Below, piece by piece: positions 1-7,547 of a stretch of 64,000 nt of DNA. How positions within the stretch are numbered: the first letter of the stretch is position 1; each line of letters opens with the position of its first letter. Source of the DNA: an uncultured Caulobacterales bacterium (lineage in GTDB: Bacteria; Pseudomonadota; Alphaproteobacteria; Caulobacterales; Maricaulaceae); contig CALFUN010000007.1 of assembly GCA_937929915.1 (NCBI GenBank), positions 1 to 64,000 on the forward strand. Reading direction: 5' to 3'. Under the pieces are notes generated by a model. It made no database searches. It was not told where the DNA came from and saw nothing but the letters and a program-made list of their open reading frames with translations. The translations under genes and the position numbers were made by a program.

Positions 1-100
1 TGACCCTCACAAACCTAATCTCAAACCCCAATATCAGCATGAGAGATTACAAAGCATGGTTAACATCTAAAAAACGACAACGAACAAACGGTTAATATTA

Positions 101-128
101 TTGAAAAAAAGTGATTTTTTATCACTTT
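101..128 (-). terminator. Second hairpin downstream of cpaA
   Basis: An 8-bp perfect stem (108-115 pairs with 121-128) has a 5-base loop. Read on the minus strand, it is followed by a run of T (110-104). It lies beyond the hairpin at 157-177 and would act as a back-up terminator for the minus-strand pilin operon. The reverse direction has only a poor T tract. Confidence 0.5.
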
Positions 129-149
129 CTTACAGTTCATACCCCTAAA

Positions 150-177
150 ACAACAAAACCAAGCCGTAAGCTTGGTT
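150..177 (-). terminator. Rho-independent terminator of the cpaA/flp operon
   Basis: An 8-bp perfect inverted repeat (157-164 with 170-177, 5-base loop) is followed on the minus strand by a T-rich stretch. It sits 37 bases beyond the cpaA stop codon. Bases 1-149 hold no recognisable gene, only AT-rich DNA and the second hairpin. Confidence 0.6.
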
Positions 178-213
178 AAATGTCCTCGTAAAATTTATAA
201 TTTTGGCTATAAT

Positions 214-720
214 TTATAGACCGATAGCGGCTTGAAATATTGCGCTATTTGGGAATGTGCACATTCCGCCAGCTGCGATCGCCAAACCATAAGGCATTTT
301 CGTCTCATCCCGAAACATTGTTAGCATCCATTGCATTGTCATTAAACGTACAGGAATAAATTGACGGCCTACCAATAAAAACAATGCCAAAGCCCCGCCA
401 AACATAGCTGTGTAAACAATAAAATTTAAAGCATCTGGCCATGTAAGCCATAAAGCCGTAGCCGCCATCAATTTAGCATCGCCGCCGCCAAGCCAACCAA
501 ATGCAAACATTGCAAAACCTGCTAAGAAAAATACACTTCCAACCGCCAGATGCGTTCCCAATTCTGGGAAGCCTTGCCATGTAAAAGGCACGGTTAATAT
601 AAAGCCTGCAATCAAAACAAGACTAATCCAATTTGGGATCGTCATGGAGCTTGCATCTTTTAACGCCGCAATAATGAGCGGCATGGAAAATATGAAAAAT
701 AATATAGGTGCTAAAATCAT
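214..720 (-). CDS. cpaA: Prepilin peptidase CpaA/TadV (A24 family)
   Basis: An integral-membrane aspartyl protease of the type IV prepilin peptidase family. It cleaves the leader of Flp-type prepilins so that they can be assembled into the Tad pilus. The 168-residue protein is almost all hydrophobic segments, as expected for the short CpaA/TadV form that lacks the N-methylase domain. Both catalytic aspartates are visible: Asp22 in a KDASSMTIPN context after the first helix, and Asp81 in the conserved GGGDAK motif. It lies downstream of two flp pilin genes on the same strand, so enzyme and substrates are probably co-transcribed. The start at 720 gives a normal hydrophobic N-terminus. Confidence 0.9.
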   Translation of the reverse strand: MILAPILFFIFSMPLIIAALKDASSMTIPNWISLVLIAGFILTVPFTWQGFPELGTHLAVGSVFFLAGFAMFAFGWLGGGDAKLMAATALWLTWPDALNFIVYTAMFGGALALFLLVGRQFIPVRLMTMQWMLTMFRDETKMPYGLAIAAGGMCTFPNSAIFQAAIGL

Positions 721-826
721 AACTAAAATTCCAAAGGAAGATATTTTAGTTAGTGTATAAAATATTTATGTTAATTTTGCGTTGCTTCATCTAAGTGATA
801 GCGAAATTTATTTTTCATTTGAAAGC

Positions 827-1000
827 CTAATTGGGCACGTCAGGTGTATTATCAAGTGCAGTTCCAAAACTACCATATGTTTCAAAAATACTTGTGCCTA
901 ACAATCTAGCACCAGAAATAATAGCTACTGCAATTAATGCCGCAATCAGGCCATATTCGATTGCCGTAGCCCCGCTTTCATCTTTTAGGAATTCCATCAT
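827..1000 (-). CDS. Flp-type pilin, second copy
   Basis: A short gene of 57 codons found by reading the minus strand. It encodes a Flp family type IVb pilin, the structural subunit of Tad pili. The N-terminus has the FLKDESGATAIEYGLIAALI motif with the Glu-Tyr pair at the start of the hydrophobic helix, nearly identical to the neighbouring pilin. The C-terminal third differs, with a Tyr/Phe-rich GSFGTALDNTPD tail. A ribosome site (AAGG) lies about 8 bases before the double ATG at 1000/997. It lies between flp at 1344 and cpaA and is separated from the first pilin by a terminator hairpin, so it may be made at a lower level. Confidence is high because the signature is specific. Confidence 0.92.
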   Translation of the reverse strand: MMEFLKDESGATAIEYGLIAALIAVAIISGARLLGTSIFETYGSFGTALDNTPDVPN

Positions 1001-1084
1001 TACAAAACCTTATGTAAGCCAATTATATTCTATTTACTTATGCATTAATTATTCTGAATTTATTAAAATTTCATAATAATATAT

Positions 1085-1112
1085 AAGAAAAAGGCTGCCA
1101 TGAAGGCAGCCT
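1085..1112 (-). terminator. Terminator between the two flp genes
   Basis: An 8-bp GC-rich perfect stem (1092-1099 with 1105-1112) with a 5-base loop is followed on the minus strand by a T-rich tract (1091-1081). It lies just after the first flp pilin and before the second. It could terminate most transcripts after the major pilin and let a fraction read into flp2 and cpaA. Confidence 0.75.
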
Positions 1113-1161
1113 AATATTAGTACTAAATAACAATTATATAGTAAGAAACTTATAATTTATA

Positions 1162-1344
1162 TTACTCAGGAACTTCAATTGCATCTAATGCAGTAGAAAC
1201 ATCAGTAAACTTTGAGTTCACAGAAGTACCGACAGCACGTGCACCAACAATAAGGGCAACTGCGATAAGTGCTGCGATTAGGCCATATTCAATAGCTGTT
1301 GCACCAGATTCGTCTTTAATAAAACGAGACATAAGATTTTGCAT
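1162..1344 (-). CDS. Flp family type IVb pilin
   Basis: A 60-residue major pilin candidate of the Tad/Flp system. A short leader (MQNLMSRFIKDESG) is followed by ATAIEYGLIAALIAVALIVG, where Glu and Tyr precede the hydrophobic assembly helix. CpaA-type peptidase is expected to cut before the ATAIEYG segment. A strong ribosome site (GGGAG, 8 bases upstream) precedes the ATG at 1344. It is the first gene of the minus-strand run flp, flp2, cpaA and has its own terminator at 1085-1112, as usual for a highly expressed pilin. The first two thirds match the second pilin closely, which indicates tandem duplication followed by divergence of the exposed C-terminus. Confidence 0.95.
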   Translation of the reverse strand: MQNLMSRFIKDESGATAIEYGLIAALIAVALIVGARAVGTSVNSKFTDVSTALDAIEVPE

Positions 1345-1699
1345 AACATTACTCCCACGTATGCTTTTTCAGAGAGGATAACCCTCATTTAAATACAGGG
1401 TCATCCCTGATGTAATCGCTTATAGAGAGATGAAATTACTATCCGGTTAGAAAGTACGGTAAATTATTCGTAAAATTGCAAAAATCTGAAATATTCAAGA
1501 TAATCACAGATAATTATGCAATATACATTATATATATAGGCCGAAAATTCGTGTAGTTTTTCATTACATAAAGCCTCTAACACCTCAAATTTTATTCAAT
1601 ATTGTAAAAATAGGCGATTTTCTTGTTGATTGGCGCATATTTGTAAACCCTTCATTCACCACATCTAGTTATAGATGAGGAAACTTTCGGAGATTACCC
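1345..1699. promoter_or_regulatory. Divergent intergenic region of the tad locus
   Basis: These 355 bases between the divergent flp and CpaC-like genes hold no ORF that I can support. The DNA is very AT-rich, including an alternating TA tract near 1520-1540. A short perfect inverted repeat (1396-1400 with 1405-1409) and a near-match to a CtrA box (ATAA-N7-TTAA, about 1379-1393) lie in the presumed 5' leader of flp. Both promoters must lie here, but I could not assign -35/-10 boxes with confidence. Confidence 0.5.
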
Positions 1700-2272
1700 A
1701 TGCGGTCCTTGACATTTTCTACAGCTATTATGATTGCCATATTGGCATCAAACCCTAGTTTTGCGCAAAATGGTGGTGTCGACAATTATAGTATCGAATT
1801 AAATAAAACTGAAATTGTTAGATTACCACGTGCCGCTAGCGCAATATTGGTTGGCAATCCTGATATTGCTGACGTGTCTGTGCATTCACTCGATACAATT
1901 TTCGTTGTTGGCCGAGGATATGGCGAAACAAATCTTATCATTTTAGATCAAGCCGGCAATAAAATGCTGGAAGCCGATCTAAATGTTGTCAATACATTAC
2001 CAGATCATGGCGTACGCTTGTTTAATGCAAAACAACGCGAAACATATAGCTGCATTCCATATTGCCAGCCCTCTCCTGTATTAGGTGACAATACACGGTT
2101 TGTTTCCAATAATACGAATACGAACCCTGAGCTAACTCCTGCTTCGGCATTTCTTAATAATTCCACAAATTCTGCTAACCGCAATAATAATACGACATCA
2201 GACTTAGCTGGACCTAACGATAGTCTTAATGACGGTGATGAGTTCTCGCAACGTGATGATTTTAATAATTAA
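1700..2272 (+). CDS. Stand-alone CpaC/RcpA-type secretin N-domain protein with Asn-rich tail
   Basis: An exported 190-residue protein that resembles only the N-terminal domain of the Tad secretin CpaC (pilus assembly N-domain family). Residues 1-22 are a signal peptide ending SFA. Residues about 30-97 carry the typical pattern: a ligand-like start (IELNKTEIVRLPR), AILVGNPDIADVSV, and IFVVGRGYGETNLIILD. The secretin beta-domain is absent. The rest is a Cys pair (Cys118, Cys122) and a low-complexity tail (about 131-190) rich in Asn, Ser, Thr and Asp. A GGAG site precedes the ATG. It is followed by a terminator and then the TadE genes. It probably acts in the periplasm with the Tad secretin encoded elsewhere; that role is inferred. 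Confidence 0.75.
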   Translation: MRSLTFSTAIMIAILASNPSFAQNGGVDNYSIELNKTEIVRLPRAASAILVGNPDIADVSVHSLDTIFVVGRGYGETNLIILDQAGNKMLEADLNVVNTLPDHGVRLFNAKQRETYSCIPYCQPSPVLGDNTRFVSNNTNTNPELTPASAFLNNSTNSANRNNNTTSDLAGPNDSLNDGDEFSQRDDFNN

Positions 2273-2304
2273 GCGAATAATTAACCCAAAACCTCTCATA
2301 ATTG

Positions 2305-2335
2305 CGCAGCTAATCGCTGCGTTTAACGGTTTTTT
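2305..2335 (+). terminator. Terminator after the CpaC-like gene
   Basis: A 6-bp stem (2305-2310 with 2316-2321, loop of 5) is followed by a T-rich tract ending in six T at 2330-2335. It lies 33 bases past the stop codon of the CpaC-like gene. The stem is short, so efficiency may be moderate. Confidence 0.5.
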
Positions 2336-2337
2336 AA
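2323..2337 (+). promoter_or_regulatory. Perfect CtrA-type box upstream of the TadE genes
   Basis: A perfect TTAA-N7-TTAA element lies about 94 bases before the first TadE-like gene. CtrA is the cell-cycle regulator of Caulobacter-like alphaproteobacteria and is known to control pilus genes there. The motif is AT-rich and partly overlaps the T tract of the preceding terminator, so chance occurrence is possible. The position fits a promoter site. Confidence 0.45.
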
Positions 2338-2430
2338 ATATAATTATTACCTAAATATTAACGCCTATAACATATCTTTTCTCTCTACATCTGATGCTAC
2401 AAATATGTAAAAGCTGAGTGGGAGCCTGTG

Positions 2431-3018
2431 ATGTTTGATAATTACAAGTCTTTGCGAACGCGCATGAGACGATATTCACAGAATCAAGACGGCGCAACAG
2501 CAATAGAGTTTGCACTTGTCGCCCTGCCTTTCTTTGCGCTTGTATTTGCTATTATCGAACTGGCGATTATCTTTTTCATCGGATCAGCCTTAAGTCATGC
2601 TGTATCAGAATCAGGCCGCCTTATCAGAACTGGGAACTTCCAAGATTGCGGCGGCGCGCCAGTCTTTAAGAGCCTCGTTTGCGAAAACATGCAAGGCCTT
2701 GCAGGGTGTTCTCAAAACTTGACTATAGACGTTATTTCTCGTCCTGAGTTTAAAGATATTCAACTCCCCGATCAAAGAGAACTCGAAGATGATGGCACGG
2801 GTGAACAAGTCGCTCCAGATGGAGATTTTGATAGCGCACCTGCAAGTACGCCCGTTGTTGTCCAAGCCACATTTTATTACAAGCTAGCTCTCCCGCCGCA
2901 ATTAACACGTTTGGAATCTACGCCAGGGTCAGGTATTCGGGTCATTAAATCCACAACAGCGTTTCTCACTGAACCGTTCCCGCCATCATCCGCCTGCCCG
3001 CCAACGCCAGGCACTTAA
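2431..3018 (+). CDS. TadE/TadG-type pseudopilin (first)
   Basis: A 195-residue TadE-like minor pseudopilin for the Tad pilus. A short cytoplasmic N-terminus precedes the family motif DGATAIEFALVALPFFALVF (about residues 22-45), with the conserved Glu before a single hydrophobic helix. A periplasmic domain with several cysteines follows. I chose ATG 2431 rather than the adjacent GTG 2428 because GGAG at 2421-2424 is then correctly spaced. It is followed 56 bases later by a second TadE-like gene. Both are likely processed by CpaA and placed at the base of the pilus. Confidence 0.85.
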   Translation: MFDNYKSLRTRMRRYSQNQDGATAIEFALVALPFFALVFAIIELAIIFFIGSALSHAVSESGRLIRTGNFQDCGGAPVFKSLVCENMQGLAGCSQNLTIDVISRPEFKDIQLPDQRELEDDGTGEQVAPDGDFDSAPASTPVVVQATFYYKLALPPQLTRLESTPGSGIRVIKSTTAFLTEPFPPSSACPPTPGT

Positions 3019-3074
3019 TTATAAATTTCATTCAAATGATTTCGACATGACTCACAACATAAAAGATATATGCA

Positions 3075-3719
3075 ATGATAAAGTTTAAACCTAAATTGAC
3101 ATCAAAGCCTCTCAATCCTTTAAAGGCTATACGCAATTTCAAGGATGATAAATCTGGCATAGCCGCTATTGAATTTGCTTTTATCGCGCCCATCATGATT
3201 GCAATTTACTTTGGCCTCGCTGAAGTTGCGAGCGCTATTAATGTAGATAGGCGTGTGTCCCATACGGCCAATGTCGTTGGTGATTTAGCCACACAAAACA
3301 CCGAAGTTACTAATGAAGATGTCAGTGAAATTTTTGCAGCGGCTTTACGGGTTTTAAGTTTAAATGATGTTAGCGATGTGACCATTGAGCTAACAAGTTA
3401 TGAATTAGATGAAAATGACAATCCAAGAGCCTTAGGCCAAGCCATCTTAAATGCGGGCCAAAACTTACCTGCATTTGATCCTGATACGGTTGATTCACGT
3501 ATTTTAAATTCAACCTCTGGCGTTGTCGTTGCCCGTATAGCCTATTCATACACACCGCTAAAATTACGATTTACAGATACAGACATAAATCTAACCGAAA
3601 TCTTTCTCTTAAAACCGCGCCGCTCTGCGAGCGTGCCCATAGGCGATGACATTGATTTACCTGTTACATGTTCAGCAACAAATATAACGAATGTGACTTG
3701 CGGGGGTACATCGAGTTAA
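3075..3719 (+). CDS. TadE/TadG-type pseudopilin (second)
   Basis: A 214-residue pilus assembly protein of the TadE family. After a basic cytoplasmic start, residues about 26-52 carry DKSGIAAIEFAFIAPIMIAI, the Tad motif plus transmembrane helix. The remainder is a periplasmic domain that starts by noting cell-surface style polar sequence and ends with a Cys pair (VTCSATNITNVTCGG). The ribosome site is weak, so translation may depend on the upstream pseudopilin gene. Its stop codon lies one base from the stop of the convergent phosphatase gene. Its terminator is inside that neighbour's coding region. Confidence 0.85.
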   Translation: MIKFKPKLTSKPLNPLKAIRNFKDDKSGIAAIEFAFIAPIMIAIYFGLAEVASAINVDRRVSHTANVVGDLATQNTEVTNEDVSEIFAAALRVLSLNDVSDVTIELTSYELDENDNPRALGQAILNAGQNLPAFDPDTVDSRILNSTSGVVVARIAYSYTPLKLRFTDTDINLTEIFLLKPRRSASVPIGDDIDLPVTCSATNITNVTCGGTSS

Positions 3720-3720
3720 A

Positions 3721-4527
3721 TTATGGGTCTAAATATTGTGACCTTATAGCTTCAAGCTCGGTATCTTGAATACCGAGCTTTTCTTTTGCATATCGTTCAA
3801 TATTCCCCATACCGTCTAATGACGCCTCCAAAAACTCAGGCGCTACACCAAACATAGGCCAAAGCGCTTGTGGGTCAATCTCACGGCCATAACGCTTGGA
3901 AAACATTTTTGCCGCAGGTTCAATAATAGCTTCAATGTCAACAGCTTCAAGCGTGAGCATATAATCGGCCATAATATCGTCTCGCGATACGCCTAAAATA
4001 CCTTGCACAAGCGCGCATAGCGTCCCGGTGCGATCTTTACCCGCTGCGCAATGTACCAACACACCTGCATCTTCGTTCGGTTTAGGATGACCCAGAAACC
4101 GCAAACTATCTCCGAAGATTTTCTGAAAAGCTGCATCATGCGGACGCGCTGTATAAGAACGCATCATATAGCCATGAGCATCATCGGCCGTCATCAGCTC
4201 ATGCTGCAAAAAAGCTTCATGCGGCGCAACTTTATTATCTTCATGATTTGGAGGATCAGCATAGGTAAAAACTTGCGGCGCATTTGATGGCACTCGCGAC
4301 GGCTGGCGTGCGCGTTCTGGCCCGTGCCGTAAATCAACAATAAGGCCAATACCTAAGGCCGAAATATCGCTATGGTCTTCATCATTTAAATTATTTAAAT
4401 GCGCTGACCGAAAGAGATAGCCTGATCGCAATGTGCGGCCATCATGACCTTTATAGGCTCCAAAATCACGGAAGTTATAAATAGAACTATAAGGCCGAAT
4501 TCGCTCGGAATTTTCAATTAAAGACAT
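3721..4527 (-). CDS. Tyrosine-protein phosphatase (DSP/Y_phosphatase3 type)
   Basis: A 268-residue cytoplasmic phosphatase of the bacterial PTP family related to lipid and tyrosine phosphatases (LipA/MptpB-like). The N-terminus has the typical NFRDFGAY and LFRSAHL blocks, followed by VDLRHGPER. The catalytic P-loop is HCAAGKDRTG, with the nucleophile Cys160 and Arg166. The GKDRTG form rather than a plain CX5R loop is usual for this subfamily. No signal peptide is present. The gene stands alone between the convergent pilin genes and nrdB. Its last codons contain, on the opposite strand, the pilin operon terminator. Substrate is unknown. Confidence 0.88.
   Translation of the reverse strand: MSLIENSERIRPYSSIYNFRDFGAYKGHDGRTLRSGYLFRSAHLNNLNDEDHSDISALGIGLIVDLRHGPERARQPSRVPSNAPQVFTYADPPNHEDNKVAPHEAFLQHELMTADDAHGYMMRSYTARPHDAAFQKIFGDSLRFLGHPKPNEDAGVLVHCAAGKDRTGTLCALVQGILGVSRDDIMADYMLTLEAVDIEAIIEPAAKMFSKRYGREIDPQALWPMFGVAPEFLEASLDGMGNIERYAKEKLGIQDTELEAIRSQYLDP
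3754..3787 (+). terminator. Tad operon terminator inside the convergent phosphatase gene
   Basis: An 11-bp perfect inverted repeat (3754-3764 with 3770-3780, loop of 5) is followed by TTCTTTT on the plus strand. It lies 34 bases beyond the second TadE stop codon and overlaps codons near the 3' end of the minus-strand phosphatase gene. It is therefore a terminator and a protein-coding segment at once. Confidence 0.8.
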
Positions 4528-4560
4528 ATCTCTCTATACCATGTGAAACATAACGCACCA

Positions 4561-4590
4561 TATAGAAAACGGCTCCGCAGTGGGAGCCGT
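4561..4590 (-). terminator. nrdB terminator
   Basis: An 8-bp perfect GC-rich stem (4569-4576 with 4583-4590) is followed on the minus strand by a T-rich stretch. It lies about 50 bases beyond the nrdB stop and before the phosphatase start, so the two minus-strand genes are separate transcription units. Confidence 0.75.
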
Positions 4591-4639
4591 CAAATAAATA
4601 TGACTTATAAGCTCTCATCTGAGCGTAAATTAAAACGCT

Positions 4640-5680
4640 TTATGCCTCCGCGACTAATTTTGCAGATTCCGAAGCCTCAAAACGGCTCCAAACACCATCT
4701 TCGCCGTGCCATTTACCCTCTGTGGCGCCTTTAGAATATTCAGTAGCGCGCGCTTCAAAGAAGTTTGCATGCTCAACACCATTCAAAATTTCTGTCAACC
4801 AAGGCAAAGGATGCTCTTTAATGCCATAAAGTTTTGGCAAGCCTAACTGCCCCAAACGCCAATCTGCAATATAGCGAATATATTGTTTAATATCTTCTGC
4901 TGCCATACCTTCAACTGGCCCCATATCAAAAGCCAAATCGATAAATTTATCTTCCAGCTTAATCACCGTCTTGCAGCAATCCACAATATCATCTTTAACA
5001 GCTTGGGTCAGCGCTCCTGTTTCTTTGGCAAAGGTATGGAACATTTTAATCATACCTTCGCAATGCAGGCTTTCATCACGAATAGACCATGTCACGATCT
5101 GGCCCATGCCTTTCATTTTATTCTGGCGCGGAAAATTCATCAACATGGCAAATGATGCGAAAAGTTGTAAGCCTTCAGTAAAGCCGCCAAAAACAGCCAT
5201 AGAGGTTAGAATTTCGCGCTCACTGCCCACACCGAATTTACCCAAATAGTCATGCTTTGCCGCCATCTCTTCATATTCCATAAAGGCGGAAAATTCAGAA
5301 TCAGGCATGCCGATTGTTTCAAGCAAGAGAGCATAAGCCGCAATATGTACCGTTTCCATATTCGAAAATGCCGCCAGCATCATACGCACTTCAACAGGTT
5401 TAAAGAGCGGCATGTAATTTTCCATGTAATTCCCGCCAACCTCGACATCAGATTGGGTAAAGAAGCGGAAAATTTGTGTCAGTAAGTTCTTTTCAGCATC
5501 CGTCAGGTTTTTCGCCCAATCTTTACAATCTTCCCCAAGCGGCACTTCTTCGGGCATCCAATGAACCTGTTGTTGTTTTTGCCAAAATTCATAGGCCCAT
5601 GGGTAACGAAACGGCTTATAGCTATGACTTGGCACAAGCAGACCTGATCCGGATTTTTTGATAAAATCTATATTGCCCAT
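4640..5680 (-). CDS. nrdB: Class Ia ribonucleotide reductase beta subunit
   Basis: The radical-carrying R2 subunit of aerobic ribonucleotide reductase, which makes dNTPs with NrdA. The di-iron site motifs are visible: ETVH with the radical tyrosine four residues on (ETVHIAAY, matching Glu115, His118 and Tyr122 of E. coli), a later FTEG glutamate, and DESLH for the second Glu/His pair. The ATG at 5680 is chosen because it has a GGGGA ribosome site and starts the conserved MGNIDF sequence. The longer frame to 5749 has no support. The protein is about 346 residues, normal for short NrdB forms. The nrdA gene lies about 57 kb away, at the right edge. Confidence 0.95.
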   Translation of the reverse strand: MGNIDFIKKSGSGLLVPSHSYKPFRYPWAYEFWQKQQQVHWMPEEVPLGEDCKDWAKNLTDAEKNLLTQIFRFFTQSDVEVGGNYMENYMPLFKPVEVRMMLAAFSNMETVHIAAYALLLETIGMPDSEFSAFMEYEEMAAKHDYLGKFGVGSEREILTSMAVFGGFTEGLQLFASFAMLMNFPRQNKMKGMGQIVTWSIRDESLHCEGMIKMFHTFAKETGALTQAVKDDIVDCCKTVIKLEDKFIDLAFDMGPVEGMAAEDIKQYIRYIADWRLGQLGLPKLYGIKEHPLPWLTEILNGVEHANFFEARATEYSKGATEGKWHGEDGVWSRFEASESAKLVAEA

Positions 5681-5948
5681 AATAATTCCCCGAGACTGAC
5701 TTAAACTGAAAATTGCGCAAATATAAGTCCAGCAAGTGAAAACCCACATATGGTTTTGCGCAAATTGAATATAACTACATCTAGTAGAGAAACATGTTAA
5801 AATGCAATATAAAAAAGCGGCACATGTATATTTTGTCGCAATTTATCTGTGGACACCTTGGCACAAACACACGGAATTTATCCCCCAATCAGATAAGATT
5901 TGCAAGAGAGCGGCAACATGTCCATATACGCAGCGATGCTAACCCCTT

Positions 5949-7538
5949 ATGAAACCAAGAATGTTTAATCGAACAGCAACATTTTTTAGACTTTTGCGCA
6001 CAGGCTGGGTGCTTATCCGCCATGATGCGCTTGTCCCTGCTGAATATGCTCCGCTTGTCCCGCTTCCCATACGCTTGATTGGCGCGGTGTCACGAATTTT
6101 TAGCTTTGGCAATCGCAAAGGCAATGCAGGCGAGAGGTTTGCCAATGCGCTCGAAGCCCTTGGCCCAGCTTACATCAAATTCGGGCAGATATTATCCACA
6201 CGCGGGGATATGTTTGATGCCGAATTTGCCGAAGGACTCTCTCGCCTTAAAGATAAAGTCCCTCCCTTTCCCATGAAAACAGCCGAAACCATGCTCAAAG
6301 AGGCTTGGGGTGAGCCGTGGGAAGCAAAGCTTGAAACCCTGTCAGAGCCCGTCGCAGCCGCCTCTGTGGCACAAGTCCATAAAGCCACGCTGAAAACGGG
6401 CGAAATCGTAGCTGTAAAAATTCTGCGCCCCAATATCCAAACGCGCATGACACGGGACATGGCCGTTATTGGGCTTGTTGCTAGGCTCGCCCATAATTTT
6501 GTGCCCAAATTACGCCGCCTGCGACCTAAAGATTTCGTCAAAGAAGCGCGGCGTGCCGTCATGTTAGAACTCGACTTACGCCTAGAAGCTGCCGCCGCGT
6601 CCGAACTGAGTGAAATCGCAGATGAAACACGCCTCTTTCGTGTCCCAGCTCTACATTGGGATTTAGTTGAGAAAAACGTCATGGTTTCAGAATGGATCGA
6701 CGGTATTCACCTCTCCTCCCCCGAAATTCTCACCGATCCATCTATTGACCGCAAAGACCTTGCACGCCAAATTATTCAGAGCTTTCTGGCTTCAACATTT
6801 GAATATGGCGTCTTCCATGCCGATATGCATGAAGGCAATATGATCGTCGATACGGACGGCAATCTTGTTTTGCTCGATTTTGGCATTCTCGGCCGTCTTG
6901 GCGATGAGGAAATTCGTTTTGAGATTGATACGCTCTTTGGGTTCTTACAGCGCGATTATCAAAAAATCGCGCAGGTGCATTTTGATATTGGATATGTCCC
7001 GCCCCATCACAGCGTCGAAGAATTTGCCAGTGCTCTGCGCGCTGTTGGCGAGCCTATATTTGGCAAAAAAGCCGAAGATGTATCTATGGCCAAGGTGTTA
7101 TTACAGCTTTTGGAAATCACTGAAATTTTTGATATGGAACTCCAGCCGCAACTTATTCTTTTACAAAAAACCATGATGCAAACCGAAGGCGTAGCACGCC
7201 GTCTCGACCCTGTCTTTGACATGTGGGAAGCTAGCCGCCCGATTGTTGAAAAAGCCGTGCGCAGAGAATTGGGGCCAGAGCGCTACATAAATGACTTTCT
7301 CGATGGATTAGAACGCACACGCAAAACACTCAAAAACCTGCCTGATGCCACAGATAATATCGCGCGGCTTGCTCAAGCTTGGGTCGATGGTGATATTAAT
7401 TTATCACAGCCGTCATCACAAATGTCCGGCTCTAAAACACCTCCTAATAACAGACACCCTATCTTAAAACCCATCGGCTTTACAGCCTTAGGCGCAGCCA
7501 TAGCTTTGGCTGGCGCTTGGGCCGCTGGACAGCTATAG
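5949..7538 (+). CDS. ubiB: UbiB, ABC1/ADCK atypical kinase for ubiquinone biosynthesis
   Basis: A 529-residue membrane-associated atypical kinase/ATPase that supports aerobic ubiquinone biosynthesis. Family motifs appear in order: KFGQ (77-80), the Ala-rich loop AAASVAQVH that replaces the usual kinase P-loop, VAVKILRP with the ATP-site lysine, FHADMHEGN and LLDFG for catalysis and metal binding. The C-terminus ends in a hydrophobic helix (IGFTALGAAIALAGAW), the expected membrane anchor. It begins a run ubiB-coaBC-dut found in many alphaproteobacteria. The usual partner ubiE is not directly upstream; instead nrdB lies there, divergent. The ribosome site is weak, so ATG 5961 remains possible. 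Confidence 0.93.
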   Translation: MKPRMFNRTATFFRLLRTGWVLIRHDALVPAEYAPLVPLPIRLIGAVSRIFSFGNRKGNAGERFANALEALGPAYIKFGQILSTRGDMFDAEFAEGLSRLKDKVPPFPMKTAETMLKEAWGEPWEAKLETLSEPVAAASVAQVHKATLKTGEIVAVKILRPNIQTRMTRDMAVIGLVARLAHNFVPKLRRLRPKDFVKEARRAVMLELDLRLEAAAASELSEIADETRLFRVPALHWDLVEKNVMVSEWIDGIHLSSPEILTDPSIDRKDLARQIIQSFLASTFEYGVFHADMHEGNMIVDTDGNLVLLDFGILGRLGDEEIRFEIDTLFGFLQRDYQKIAQVHFDIGYVPPHHSVEEFASALRAVGEPIFGKKAEDVSMAKVLLQLLEITEIFDMELQPQLILLQKTMMQTEGVARRLDPVFDMWEASRPIVEKAVRRELGPERYINDFLDGLERTRKTLKNLPDATDNIARLAQAWVDGDINLSQPSSQMSGSKTPPNNRHPILKPIGFTALGAAIALAGAWAAGQL

Positions 7539-7547
7539 ACATATTCT

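Noticed and set aside
1-213. Coding region at the left edge
   Set aside because: No open frame with a start, ribosome site or recognisable sequence; the DNA consists of hairpins and AT-rich spacer.
831-1076. Open frame of 81 codons on the plus strand across the second flp gene
   Set aside because: It is a shadow of the minus-strand pilin (827-1000), which has the family signature and a ribosome site.
5792-5921. Three ACATGT hexamers in the nrdB-ubiB gap (5792, 5822, 5916)
   Set aside because: Short palindromes in AT-rich DNA; spacing is irregular, and they do not match the NrdR box. Not enough to claim an operator.
6192-6200. Perfect DnaA-box-like TTATCCACA inside ubiB
   Set aside because: A single site within coding sequence, with no cluster, AT-rich unwinding element or dnaA gene nearby, so not an origin.
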